Assembly (NCBI RefSeq): GCF_001548395.1
Contig: NZ_AP017367.1
Span: 5,369,001 to 5,433,000, forward strand
Origin: Leptolyngbya sp. O-77
GTDB lineage: Bacteria; Cyanobacteriota; Cyanobacteriia; Elainellales; Elainellaceae
Length of the DNA: 64,000 nt
Reading direction: 5' to 3'
In this document: positions 1 to 7,689 of the stretch, one piece after another
How the letters are laid out: each line of letters begins with the position of its first letter
How positions within the stretch are numbered: the first letter of the stretch is position 1
Notes under the pieces: model-generated
What the model saw: only the letters and a program-made list of their open reading frames with translations
Told to the model about the DNA's origin: nothing
Database searches by the model: none
Translations under genes and position numbers: made by a program

Positions 1-1308
1 AACTTCGGTGATTTCGACCGGAACGACCCGTCCGCGCAGCTCCTCTAGGTTGCCCTCAAAGTAGGTGAGGCGGTTGCCGCGAGTGCGCCCCATGACCTGG
101 GTTGGGTCTTTGGGGTTTTGGTCTTCCACCAGCACCGCTTCGACGCGACCCAGATACCGCTGCGATCGCTCGGCTGCTTTAGCGGCAACGAGATGATTCA
201 ACCGCTGGAGGCGATCGCGCTTGACCTCTTCCGAAAGCTGATGGTTCCAGTTGGCTGCGGGCGTGCCCGGACGCGGTGAGTAGGCGGCCGTGTTAAGTTG
301 GTCAAACCCGATATCGCTCACCAGCTTCAGCGTATTTTCAAACTGCGCCTCCGTCTCACCCGGAAAGCCCACAATTGCGTCAGCGCTAATCGACGCATCG
401 GGCATGTAGCGACGAATCGTGTCGATAATGCGGCGATACTTTTCCTGGGTATAGCCGCGAGACATGGCCTTCAGCACGTCGTTGTCTCCCGACTGAAAGG
501 GAATGTGGAAATGCTCGCAGACCTTGGGCAGTTCAGCACAGGCGCGAATCAGCCGCTCTGTGAAATATCGCGGATGGCTGGTGGCAAACCGGATACGCTC
601 AATTCCTGTCACATCGTGAATGAAATAGAGCAAGTCGGTGAGCGTGTGCAAGTGGCGGCCGTCTGGCGTGGCTCCGGGCAGGTCGCGCCCATAGGCATCG
701 ATATTTTGCCCCAACAGTGTTATTTCTTTGTAGCCCTGCCGCCCTAGCTCCTCAACTTCAGCCCGAATCGCTTCCGGTGTGCGCGACTGCTCTACCCCCC
801 GCACATTAGGCACCACGCAGTAGGTGCAGCGCTCGTTGCAGCCATAGATCACGTTGACCCAGGCGGTCACCGTGCTGTCGCGGCGCGGCTGGGTAATGTC
901 TTCCATAATGTGGACAGGCTCCGTCGCCACCACCTGACTACCCTGAAACACCCGCTCCAGCAAGTCTTGCAGACGATTGGCGTGCTGCGGCCCCATCACC
1001 AGATCTAGCTCTGGCACGCGACGCAGCAGGGCTTCCCCCTCTTGCTGGGCGACACAACCTGCCACAATCAGCGTCAGGTCAGGCTGTTCGTGCTTGCGTT
1101 TGGCCTGCCGCCCCAGGTAGGAATAGACTTTCTGCTCAGCATTGTCACGAATGGTGCAGGTATTGTAGAGAATTAAATCTGCGGCTTCGGGATCATCTGA
1201 CCAAGTAAAGCCCATGTCTTGCAAAATGCCAGCCATCCGCTCGGAGTCTGCCTTATTCATCTGGCAGCCGAAGGTGGTGATGTGAAAACGGCGAGGGGAG
1301 GCGGTCAT
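1..1308 (-). CDS. miaB: MiaB, tRNA methylthiotransferase (3' end cut by window edge)
   Basis: Radical-SAM enzyme that adds the 2-methylthio group to N6-dimethylallyl-adenosine at position 37 of tRNAs reading UNN codons. The start is the ATG at 1306-1308 and 436 codons are visible. The C-terminus, including the end of the TRAM domain, lies left of the window. Seen: an N-terminal MTTase domain with Cys15 (CQMNKADSE), a second Cys in NTCTIRDNAEQK and a third in VAGCVAQQEG, the three ligands of the auxiliary cluster. The radical-SAM triad CNERCTYC follows at about residues 157-164, then GFPGETEAQF and the start of the TRAM region. All ligands are present, so the gene looks functional. MiaB is separated from the related RimO and MtaB by the CNERCTYC triad and the TCTIRDNAEQK motif. 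It stands alone here, and the nearest gene on the other side is an insertion sequence. Confidence 0.97.
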   Translation of the reverse strand, partial: MTASPRRFHITTFGCQMNKADSERMAGILQDMGFTWSDDPEAADLILYNTCTIRDNAEQKVYSYLGRQAKRKHEQPDLTLIVAGCVAQQEGEALLRRVPELDLVMGPQHANRLQDLLERVFQGSQVVATEPVHIMEDITQPRRDSTVTAWVNVIYGCNERCTYCVVPNVRGVEQSRTPEAIRAEVEELGRQGYKEITLLGQNIDAYGRDLPGATPDGRHLHTLTDLLYFIHDVTGIERIRFATSHPRYFTERLIRACAELPKVCEHFHIPFQSGDNDVLKAMSRGYTQEKYRRIIDTIRRYMPDASISADAIVGFPGETEAQFENTLKLVSDIGFDQLNTAAYSPRPGTPAANWNHQLSEEVKRDRLQRLNHLVAAKAAERSQRYLGRVEAVLVEDQNPKDPTQVMGRTRGNRLTYFEGNLEELRGRVVPVEITEV

Positions 1309-1369
1309 AGGTGAAGATAAGCTTGCGGGTGGGTCAGGATTGATAAGGCATTAATCTAAGGCATTAATC

Positions 1370-1375
1370 ATTATA
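1370..1375 (-). promoter_or_regulatory. possible -10 box for miaB
   Basis: On the minus strand this reads TATAAT, 62 bases upstream of the miaB ATG. The AAGGCATTAATC direct repeat (two copies, 1345-1369) lies between it and the gene. No convincing -35 box is present at 16-18 bases, so this is a sequence match only. Confidence 0.3.
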
Positions 1376-1400
1376 GGTGGGGACTGGATGGGTAGGGCCG

Positions 1401-1466
1401 TATTGGCTTCGAGGCATTTGGCTTCGAGATATCGGCTTCAAGGTATCGGCTTCGAGGCATTGGTAC
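1401..1466. repeat. degenerate 14-bp tandem repeat
   Basis: Four imperfect copies of a unit close to TATCGGCTTCGAGG (variants with ATTGG, TTTGG and CAAGG). The core GGCTTC(G/A)AG is kept in all four. The repeat lies just upstream of miaB in a non-coding stretch. Its function is unknown. Confidence 0.6.
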
Positions 1467-2192
1467 TAACCTTGCAGAGCCATATTGCTCAGTACGACAC
1501 AGCGCACACCCCTCTCGTCATTCCAATCCTTGATTCAAAATTTACGGAATTTCCGCAAATTCATCGTCGCAACTTCACGTAGAAACCACACAGGTTCCGT
1601 GCCCTTGGTTACAATGTCTTTATTCTTCGAGAGATTTGGCAAGTTGTTTGACGCTCTCGCATCAGCTGCGGGCGCGTGCGTTAGACATTCAGACTCACCG
1701 TGTGTTCCCTCCGACACGTTTCCCTGTTGCCTCGGTTCCCAGTTCTCTAAAGCTAACGATAAAGCTAGCGATTTGGTTCTCGGTTAGAGGTTTGGTTCTT
1801 GGTTGAGAGCCTAATTTTCGTTTTACGACAAGTTTATAACAAGTTATAACGAGCCAGTTTGCCAATCTTTCCCAAAGGCAGTACGCTACGTAGATACTGA
1901 ATCGAGCTTTCAGTAAATTTACGTAACATCTGCTGAAATCATTGCGATCGCGCTTGTAGCCAGCGCTCGTAATCAGCGTTTCTCATTCACTAGGTGCATC
2001 TGTCGCAAGTCGTTGAGCATGAGCCGAGCATAGGCTCAAGTCGCTAGGCAACTGATAGTCAGAGTTTGAAGAGGTTCAGGATTTAGAGCTAACACGCTGA
2101 ACGCTAATCAGCTCAACACCAATTGCGTAATCTTAGGGAGTGTCATCAATTAGATAAGCTGTAATCAGCAGTGATTCAGCTATCTGACGATT

Positions 2193-2555
2193 ATGACAAC
2201 CCGACGCTACGCCCTGCGCGATGACCAATGGGAACGGCTCCAAGATTTGCTCCCTGGACGAGCGGGGGCGGTAGGAGTCACAGCAAAGGATAATCGTCTG
2301 TTTGTCGAGGCAGTGCTATATCGATATCGAGCCGGCATTCCCTGGCGAGACTTGCCAGAGCGGTTTGGTCATTTTCGCAAGGTTCACACCCGCTTTCGGC
2401 GCTGGGCAAAGACGGGCGTATGGCAACGGGTGTTTCAGGTGCTGTCTGAAGATGCAGACAACGAATACGCCATGATCGACACCACGATTGTGCGTGCTCA
2501 TCAGCATAGTGCTGGGGCAAAGGGGGGATGCCAATGCCCAAGCCATTGGTCGTAG
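2193..2555 (+). CDS. IS5-family transposase, N-terminal frame (orfA)
   Basis: First of two overlapping frames that together encode the transposase. It carries the N-terminal DUF4096-like domain (YALRDDQWERLQDLLPGR and YRYRAGIPWRDLPERFG) and the first catalytic Asp (about residue 96, in MIDTTIVRAHQHSAGA). The frame should shift at the six-G run at 2522-2527 (AAG GGG GGA), moving by +1 (equivalently -2) into the second frame. The last dozen residues of this frame are therefore probably not part of the full transposase. Such two-frame layouts with slippery runs are known in IS5-family groups. Whether the shift is programmed here is inference. Confidence 0.85.
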   Translation: MTTRRYALRDDQWERLQDLLPGRAGAVGVTAKDNRLFVEAVLYRYRAGIPWRDLPERFGHFRKVHTRFRRWAKTGVWQRVFQVLSEDADNEYAMIDTTIVRAHQHSAGAKGGCQCPSHWS

Positions 2556-2955
2556 TAAAGGGGGATTGAGCACCAAGATTCATGCGACTGTCGATGCACT
2601 GGGCAATCCGACAGGCTTTCACCTCACACCCGGGCAGACCTGTGACCTTGATGGGGCTGATGTGCTGCTAGAGAATATTCAAGCTGATACAGTCCTGGCT
2701 GACAAAGGATATGACGCAGACCAACGGGTGATTGAGCGACTCCAACAACAGGGCAAGACGGCTGTGATTCCGCCCAAGCGAAACCGCAAGACACCGCGTG
2801 ATTACGACAAGGAGCTATACAAAGCGCGGCATCTGATTGAGAACTTCTTTGCCAAACTCAAGCAGTATCGAGCGATTGCGACACGCTATGACAAGTTAGC
2901 CGAGACGTTTCTGAGTGCAATTTACATGGCGGCTGCCCTTATTTGGCTTAATTGA
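2527..2955 (+). CDS. IS5-family transposase, C-terminal frame (orfB)
   Basis: Second transposase frame, read after the G-run at 2522-2527. It contains QAIGRSKGGLSTKIHATVD, the second catalytic Asp in VLADKGYDAD, and the YKARHLIENFFAKLKQ block that supplies the catalytic Glu (the Y-(2)-R-(3)-E-(6)-K signature). It ends at TGA 2953-2955 inside the right inverted repeat. A weak TTG at 2488 could start this frame independently, but the family pattern favours a frameshift fusion with the upstream frame. Confidence 0.85.
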   Translation, partial: DANAQAIGRSKGGLSTKIHATVDALGNPTGFHLTPGQTCDLDGADVLLENIQADTVLADKGYDADQRVIERLQQQGKTAVIPPKRNRKTPRDYDKELYKARHLIENFFAKLKQYRAIATRYDKLAETFLSAIYMAAALIWLN

Positions 2956-3080
2956 TGACACGCCCTAGATTTTCGACGCTGTAAGGTCAGAACCACTAAG
3001 GCTTCTGGCAGCGCGATTTCTTTCGTAAGCTGTTTCTCCCGTAGAAAAAGCATTCTGGTAAATTTCAGTTAAGTCTAGCC

Positions 3081-4166
3081 ATGTTTGCATCTCCCTCTTC
3101 CGCTGCATCATCTGTAGTGGCGCATCGACCCTTTGCAGTCTGCCAGCAGCGCAGCTTAAGCCCGATTAAGTCGTTCATCCTCGCGCTGGGCGGGTTCTGT
3201 CTGTCGATGGCGATCGCCCCGACGGCCAGTGCCGCTACATTCACTGAGGTCGGGGATGCGGGGCAAACCCTTGGCACGGCCCAGCTTGCCAACACTCGCG
3301 TTGCGGGAACCCAGCTCACTGCTATCTTGGGTACCCTGGGCGGCAACGCAGACCTGTTTGGCATTCAAATCAAGAACAGCGCTGGGCAGTTTGTGGCCAG
3401 CACAGGCAACCTTGGCAAAACCCTGTTTGAAGACACGCAGCTTTTCCTGTTCGACTCAGAAGGAAGAGCTTTATTTGCCAACGACAACACGCCAGACGAT
3501 GACCCCGGTCGCGCTAATCCGGGCACCAAGCGCTCTACACTTCGACTACCGAGGAATACGATTCCCGACGGACTCTATTTTCTGGCCATTTCTGGCTACA
3601 ACTACGACCCAGTTGATTCTGCGGGCAACCTGCTGTTTTCCGATACCAGAGCCGACCGCAACAAGCTGGTGAGTGCGCTCAATCCCGGCAGCAGGCTAGG
3701 GGGCTGGGTCGGCAGACCCGGCTATAGTGGCCCCATTTTGGACTATCAAATTGATCTGGTCGGCGCAGAATTTACCTCTCTGGTGTCGCCAGTTCCTCCG
3801 CCGACACCAACCCCAACTCCGACACCCACACCGACCTCAACCCCAACTCCGACACCCCCGCCCACGCCGACTCCGACTCCACCCCCAACTCCGACACCCC
3901 CGCCCACGCCGACACCCCCGCCCACGCCGACACCCCCGCCCACGCCGACTCCGACTCCACCCCCAACTCCGACACCCCCGCCCACGCCGACTCCAACCCC
4001 AACCCCAACTCCGACACCCACGCCCACGCCGACTCCAACCCCAACCCCAACTCCGACACCCACGCCAACCCCGACCCCAGAACCCGTGCCCGAACCCTCA
4101 GCCGTTTTAGGGCTATTGGCGGTTTTGGGCGTTGGATATCGCCTGCAAAAAGGGCGATCGCGCTAG
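3081..4166 (+). CDS. PEP-CTERM sorting-domain protein with Pro-Thr linker
   Basis: A 361-residue exported protein. Residues about 30-51 form a hydrophobic signal segment (SFILALGGFCLSMAIAP) ending at a likely ASA cleavage site. Residues 52-235 form a globular domain typical of secreted cyanobacterial proteins, with Asp/Asn-rich stretches (FANDNTPDDDPGRANPG). A Pro-Thr linker of roughly 95 residues follows. The C-terminus has VPEPSAVLGLLAVLG, the short hydrophobic anchor and a basic end (QKGRSR): the PEP-CTERM signal recognised by an exosortase. No exosortase gene is in this window. No good ribosome-binding site precedes the ATG. The function of the globular domain is not known, and a surface or matrix role is inference. 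Confidence 0.85.
   Translation: MFASPSSAASSVVAHRPFAVCQQRSLSPIKSFILALGGFCLSMAIAPTASAATFTEVGDAGQTLGTAQLANTRVAGTQLTAILGTLGGNADLFGIQIKNSAGQFVASTGNLGKTLFEDTQLFLFDSEGRALFANDNTPDDDPGRANPGTKRSTLRLPRNTIPDGLYFLAISGYNYDPVDSAGNLLFSDTRADRNKLVSALNPGSRLGGWVGRPGYSGPILDYQIDLVGAEFTSLVSPVPPPTPTPTPTPTPTSTPTPTPPPTPTPTPPPTPTPPPTPTPPPTPTPPPTPTPTPPPTPTPPPTPTPTPTPTPTPTPTPTPTPTPTPTPTPTPTPEPVPEPSAVLGLLAVLGVGYRLQKGRSR
3798..4083 (+). repeat. in-frame (PT)n-encoding tandem repeat
   Basis: Tandem and nested copies of units such as CCAACTCCGACACCC and CCGCCCACGCCGACA. They encode (PT)n and PPPTPTP runs within the PEP-CTERM gene. The strand is almost free of G outside CCG, so it gives long false frames of alternating Gly-Val on the reverse strand. 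Copy number is likely to vary between strains. Confidence 0.9.
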
Positions 4167-4665
4167 GAGACATTCCAGCCCAATACTGACCAGAGGGCTG
4201 CGGCTGAAAGGTGTGCTGGTGGGCGATCGCCCGACTTTCAGACGGGTTTATCCGAACCAGACGTGCGAACTTGTGTATAACTAATAGGTAGGTGCATCTG
4301 AGATATCCCGGATAGGTCAGTCCCCGTCAGGTACTCGGCTTGTTTCGGGTGAGCCATTGGCTAGTCTTCACGGTAGTTTTCTTTCCTAGTCGTTTTCATT
4401 CCCTCAGTGTGGGTCTGGCATTCTGTGGCGTGCCCGAATCGTTGGTCAGAGGCTCGTCAAAAGGTCAAGCGTTTGACAAGTTGATCAAGCCAAGTTGCTC
4501 TAGGCTTGAAATCGCGACGGGTTTAGGCTGCGCTCATTCAGTTTAGGCTGCGCCCCGTTAGGAGAATGCCAGTCCCAGCTAATTGGAGTATCTGTTCAGA
4601 GTGCCTGTCGTTGGGAGTAGCGATTTTGTGCTGCTGCCCCGTTTATGTAACCTGACCCCTGCTGA
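4167..4665. other. non-coding spacer before the TPR kinase gene
   Basis: About 500 bases with no supported gene. It contains a 12-base direct repeat TTTAGGCTGCGC (two copies near 4523-4552) and a GGGCGATCGCCC palindrome near 4221. No clear terminator or promoter was found. Confidence 0.6.
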
Positions 4666-6618
4666 ATGAGCCGTTCGACTCCGCTTCTCAATTCGGATAA
4701 GCCCCTGGGTGGACGCTATCGTGTGCTGCGGCAACTGGGCACGGGCGGTTTTGGGCGCACCTATCTGGCAGAAGACCTGCACCTGCCGGGGCATCCCTGC
4801 TGTGCGCTGAAGCACCTCAAGCCCCAGATCAACAGCGACGATACGCTATCGATGGCGCGGCGCTGTTTTGAAACGGAAGCCCAAATGTTGTATCGGCTAG
4901 GCGATCATGACCAGATTCCTCGGCTCCTGGCCCACTTCGAGGAAGACCGTGAGTTTTACCTGGCGCAAGAGTTTATTGAAGGAGAGTCTGTTGCTCGCGA
5001 ATTGGTAGAGGGCCAGGTCTGGTCTGAGGGACGGGCGATCGCCCTACTCAAGGACGTGCTGCAAGTGCTGTCGTTTGTCCACGGGCAGCAGGTAATTCAC
5101 CGTGACCTCAAGCCCTCGAACCTGATTCGGCGGCGGGCCGACCAGCGGATTGTGCTGATCGACTTTGGCGCTGTGAAGCAGGTCAGCGCCCAGGCCGCAG
5201 AAGCTGGAAGCACCAACCTCACCATTTCCATTGGCACTCAGGGCTACATGCCCAACGAGCAAATTGCAGGCAAACCCCGCTTCAGCAGCGACATCTACGC
5301 AGTTGGGGTGCTGGGCGTGCAGGCGGTGACGGGGGTGCATCCGCGACGGCTGGGGGAAGACACACGGGGAGAACTGGAGTGGCAGCATCTCGCGCCCCAG
5401 ACCAGTACAGCCTTCAAAGAGGTGCTGGAGTGTATGGTGCGGTATGACTTTCGCGATCGCTACAGCACAGCCGACGAAGCGCTGGCGGCCCTGGAAACCA
5501 TCCCAGTCGAGGCGGAAATCCCCATGCCGCTGGAGTTTGTGCCCTCAGCATCACCTGCTCGAATGGCAGATACACCCACAGCATTGACAGAATCCCTGGT
5601 TTATCCCAATAGCGCGGGCAGTGGCGCGTCGGGAGCGGTCGTGACCCCAATGGAACTGCTAGAGGCGACGCAGGGCGATATCGGCACGCAGATTCATCCA
5701 CCGTTGTCGCTGGATGAAACCATGATCAAGCCACAGGCTGCTCCGACGCGAGTGACTCGCGGTGAGTTGGTGGAGTCATCTGCCGAGGCAGTTGATCATA
5801 CAAACGTCCTGACCGATGTCGTTCCTCGGCGAGACGACTCCGGGGCCATTCCTGCGCCTCCGTCCACACCCAGCTCCTCCTGGCAGATGCTCCGGTGGAC
5901 TCCGCTGGTGCTGCTGTCGGCGGTGGTGGCGATCGCCACGGCTACGTCGCTTTCGTCCTGGCTGGTGGTGCGCTGGTTAGAAAATCGTCCAGCCCCCCCT
6001 GTCAGCAGTCCCAGCAATTCTCCCAGCCCTAGCCCGGTGGTCTCCCTCAAGCCGACGGAACAGGCCGCAGCGCTGCTCACCCAGGCCCAGCAAAAAGCGC
6101 AGGACGGTCGCTCGGATGAGGCGCTGCTGCTGTATAACGAGGCGATCGCCCTAGATCCCAAGCTGGTCGAAGCCTACGTGGGGCTATGTCAGGCACTCAA
6201 TGCCTTGCAGCGCCCCGAAGAAGCAATGGTGTCCTGCAACGATGCCCTGGCCTATCGTCCAAACGACCCTGACGCGCAACTGGGCAACGGGGACGCGCTG
6301 CTGCTACAAAACCGCACCTATGAAGCACTTCAGGTGTATGAGTCTGTTTCTAAACAGCATCCCGAAAACGCGAATAGCTGGGTCAAGCAAGGCGTGGCGC
6401 TGCAAAAGCTGGGTCGGTCTTCGGAAGCGCTGGTGGCGCTGGACAAAGGTATTGCCCTGTTTCGCAATTCGCCCGAAGCCTGGAGGACGCGGGGTGCTGC
6501 ACTGGTGACGCTACGCCGCTATAGCGATGCCGTCATCGCGCTTGACAAAGCCCTCCAACTCGACCCCGACGACGCTACCGCAAAGGCACTCCGTCAGCGG
6601 GCCGCCCAAGCTCGGTAA
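4666..6618 (+). CDS. membrane Ser/Thr protein kinase with C-terminal TPR repeats
   Basis: A 650-residue Hanks-type kinase. The catalytic domain is at about residues 18-280: the glycine loop LGTGGFGRTYLAED near 24-37, a likely ATP-binding Lys in ALKHL (residue 49), HRDLKPSN with catalytic Asp147, and DFG at 166-168. A low-complexity Ser/Pro/Thr region follows. One membrane segment (about 411-435, PLVLLSAVVAIATATSL) comes next, then about five TPR motifs to the C-terminus (EALLLYNEAIALDPKLVEAY and relatives). The kinase domain should be cytoplasmic and the TPRs across the membrane. That orientation is unusual for TPRs and is inference from one predicted segment. No ribosome-binding site is obvious before the ATG. 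Substrate unknown. The gene ends against a duplicated 18-base sequence (see repeat at 6608-6710). Confidence 0.93.
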   Translation: MSRSTPLLNSDKPLGGRYRVLRQLGTGGFGRTYLAEDLHLPGHPCCALKHLKPQINSDDTLSMARRCFETEAQMLYRLGDHDQIPRLLAHFEEDREFYLAQEFIEGESVARELVEGQVWSEGRAIALLKDVLQVLSFVHGQQVIHRDLKPSNLIRRRADQRIVLIDFGAVKQVSAQAAEAGSTNLTISIGTQGYMPNEQIAGKPRFSSDIYAVGVLGVQAVTGVHPRRLGEDTRGELEWQHLAPQTSTAFKEVLECMVRYDFRDRYSTADEALAALETIPVEAEIPMPLEFVPSASPARMADTPTALTESLVYPNSAGSGASGAVVTPMELLEATQGDIGTQIHPPLSLDETMIKPQAAPTRVTRGELVESSAEAVDHTNVLTDVVPRRDDSGAIPAPPSTPSSSWQMLRWTPLVLLSAVVAIATATSLSSWLVVRWLENRPAPPVSSPSNSPSPSPVVSLKPTEQAAALLTQAQQKAQDGRSDEALLLYNEAIALDPKLVEAYVGLCQALNALQRPEEAMVSCNDALAYRPNDPDAQLGNGDALLLQNRTYEALQVYESVSKQHPENANSWVKQGVALQKLGRSSEALVALDKGIALFRNSPEAWRTRGAALVTLRRYSDAVIALDKALQLDPDDATAKALRQRAAQAR

Positions 6619-6710
6619 CCGCCCTCTCTCTTCGTTCTTCTGTCTTCGTTCTTCTGTCTTCGTTCTTCTCTCTTCCCCTTCTTCTACCACCAAGGCTCGG
6701 CAACCGCCCT
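6608..6710. repeat. 14-bp tandem repeat flanked by an imperfect 18-bp duplication
   Basis: Three copies of TCTTCGTTCTTCTG (6629-6642, 6643-6656, 6657-6670; the last ends in C) followed by related pyrimidine-rich sequence. The block is flanked by two near-identical copies of AAGCTCGGTAACCGCCCT (6608-6625, which includes the kinase stop codon) and AGGCTCGGCAACCGCCCT (6693-6710). The layout suggests insertion or expansion of a small repeat at the 3' end of the kinase gene. The reverse complement of the unit resembles the purine repeat at 24897-25066. Confidence 0.75.
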
Positions 6711-6717
6711 GCTGACC

Positions 6718-7644
6718 TCAGCGGGGGCGGAGTTTGCCAGCAGGCGCAACGACCCAGGCCGGATGCGGCGGCTGGCCGTCTGGAAGTGCAGGCACATAGA
6801 TGCCGGCCCAGGCAGCGAAAAGCATAGCAGACAGGGAATCTATCGCTGATTCTGAAATCTCCCACAGGGCTACAATACTGCCAGCCTGATGTGCCTGCAC
6901 ACGCCACGTTGCGGGCAGTCCGCTGCTGCCATTTCTGGCTCCGCAGAGTGCCCCTGTTAGCGCAGAGATGAGCGGCGAAAGACTGAGTTTCGCGGCCCGT
7001 CGCAGGGCGATCGCAGGATGGTCTGGAGTAGACAAAAAGCAGGAGAGCGCAAGGCAGAGCGGCAAATAGTCTGCTGGCGTTTCGGCAAACAGGTTATGAC
7101 AGGCGATCGCCATTGAGTCTTGCTGAGCCGCGATATGCACCCGCTGGAGCGCAGTCGTTAGCTCCGGCGCAATGGACATCAGATCTTGAGCGGCGATCGC
7201 CCGTTCAATCAATCCAGAAGGCGGTTGGTCAGCGTGCATCGCCTGTGACACCAGCTCCCCCACGGCCAGCGCCACCGACTGCGACGACGCAGGCGCATCC
7301 AGCCGCTGCAAGTGCGATCGCAACTGGGCAGGATGGTCATGGGTGTAGAGCGCGAGGGGCAGCGTGGCGATCGCCAGCGCGGCAGGATTAACCCGAATTG
7401 CCGACGGCAGCGTCACTGACTGCTGGGGTCGATGAATCAACCATTCGCCCAGACTCAGCACAGATTTCCCCAGCCCTGCCGCTAGATCAGGTGGCGAGTC
7501 ATGCGGCGCGGGCGGATCAAAACCCCAGCGCTCGACCTGCCGCCAGTCCGGCTGTCCCTGCGCCTGTGCGTTTGCCCCTAGCACCTGGCCCAGGGCCGCC
7601 CCCAGCAGCGCTCCCCGATACTGATTTAACAGGCGATCGCCCAT
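6718..7644 (-). CDS. ADP-ribosylglycohydrolase-like protein, apparently without metal ligands
   Basis: A 308-residue, all-helical protein. It opens with NQYRGALLGAALGQVLG, the pattern of the ADP-ribosylglycohydrolase (DraG/ARH) family, and has a late SALTGALCGARNGSSGLP block that matches the family's C-terminal helix. In active members the opening reads G-x-x-x-G-D-x-x-G and a DTD-type motif binds Mg. Here the first Asp is Gln and no TDDT or DTD motif is visible. A catalytic role in removing ADP-ribose is therefore doubtful, and a binding or structural role is possible. It ends 7 bases before the 18-base duplication after the kinase gene and lies 45 bases downstream of dnaA on the same strand, so the two may be cotranscribed. 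Confidence 0.7.
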   Translation of the reverse strand: MGDRLLNQYRGALLGAALGQVLGANAQAQGQPDWRQVERWGFDPPAPHDSPPDLAAGLGKSVLSLGEWLIHRPQQSVTLPSAIRVNPAALAIATLPLALYTHDHPAQLRSHLQRLDAPASSQSVALAVGELVSQAMHADQPPSGLIERAIAAQDLMSIAPELTTALQRVHIAAQQDSMAIACHNLFAETPADYLPLCLALSCFLSTPDHPAIALRRAAKLSLSPLISALTGALCGARNGSSGLPATWRVQAHQAGSIVALWEISESAIDSLSAMLFAAWAGIYVPALPDGQPPHPAWVVAPAGKLRPR

Positions 7645-7689
7645 TCGTGTCTTTCCCCTACCGCTCCCACAACCCTCATCACATTTGGG

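Larger units (their letters stand above)
1309..2133. other. spacer between miaB and the insertion sequence
   Basis: About 820 bases with no frame that resembles a protein. The short frames at 1388-1582 and 1485-1787 have no recognisable motif and overlap each other. The stretch holds degenerate 14-base repeats at 1401-1466 and is otherwise less GC-rich than the coding DNA around it. It may be the remnant of decayed sequence beside the mobile element. Confidence 0.6.
2136..2965 (+). mobile_element. intact IS5-family (IS427-group-like) insertion sequence
   Basis: An 830-base element bounded by 17-base inverted repeats. The left end (2136-2152) reads GGGAGTGTCATCAATTA. The right end (2949-2965) is its reverse complement with one mismatch. 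A TA dinucleotide flanks both ends (2134-2135 and 2966-2967) and fits a 2-base target duplication. The two transposase frames fill the interior, and the second stops inside the right repeat. Complete ends and an intact DDE triad suggest a recent or still mobile copy. It sits between genes and does not visibly break one. Confidence 0.88.

Noticed and set aside
3746..4063. Reverse-strand frame of alternating Gly-Val
   Set aside because: Direct product of the (PT)n-coding repeat read backwards.
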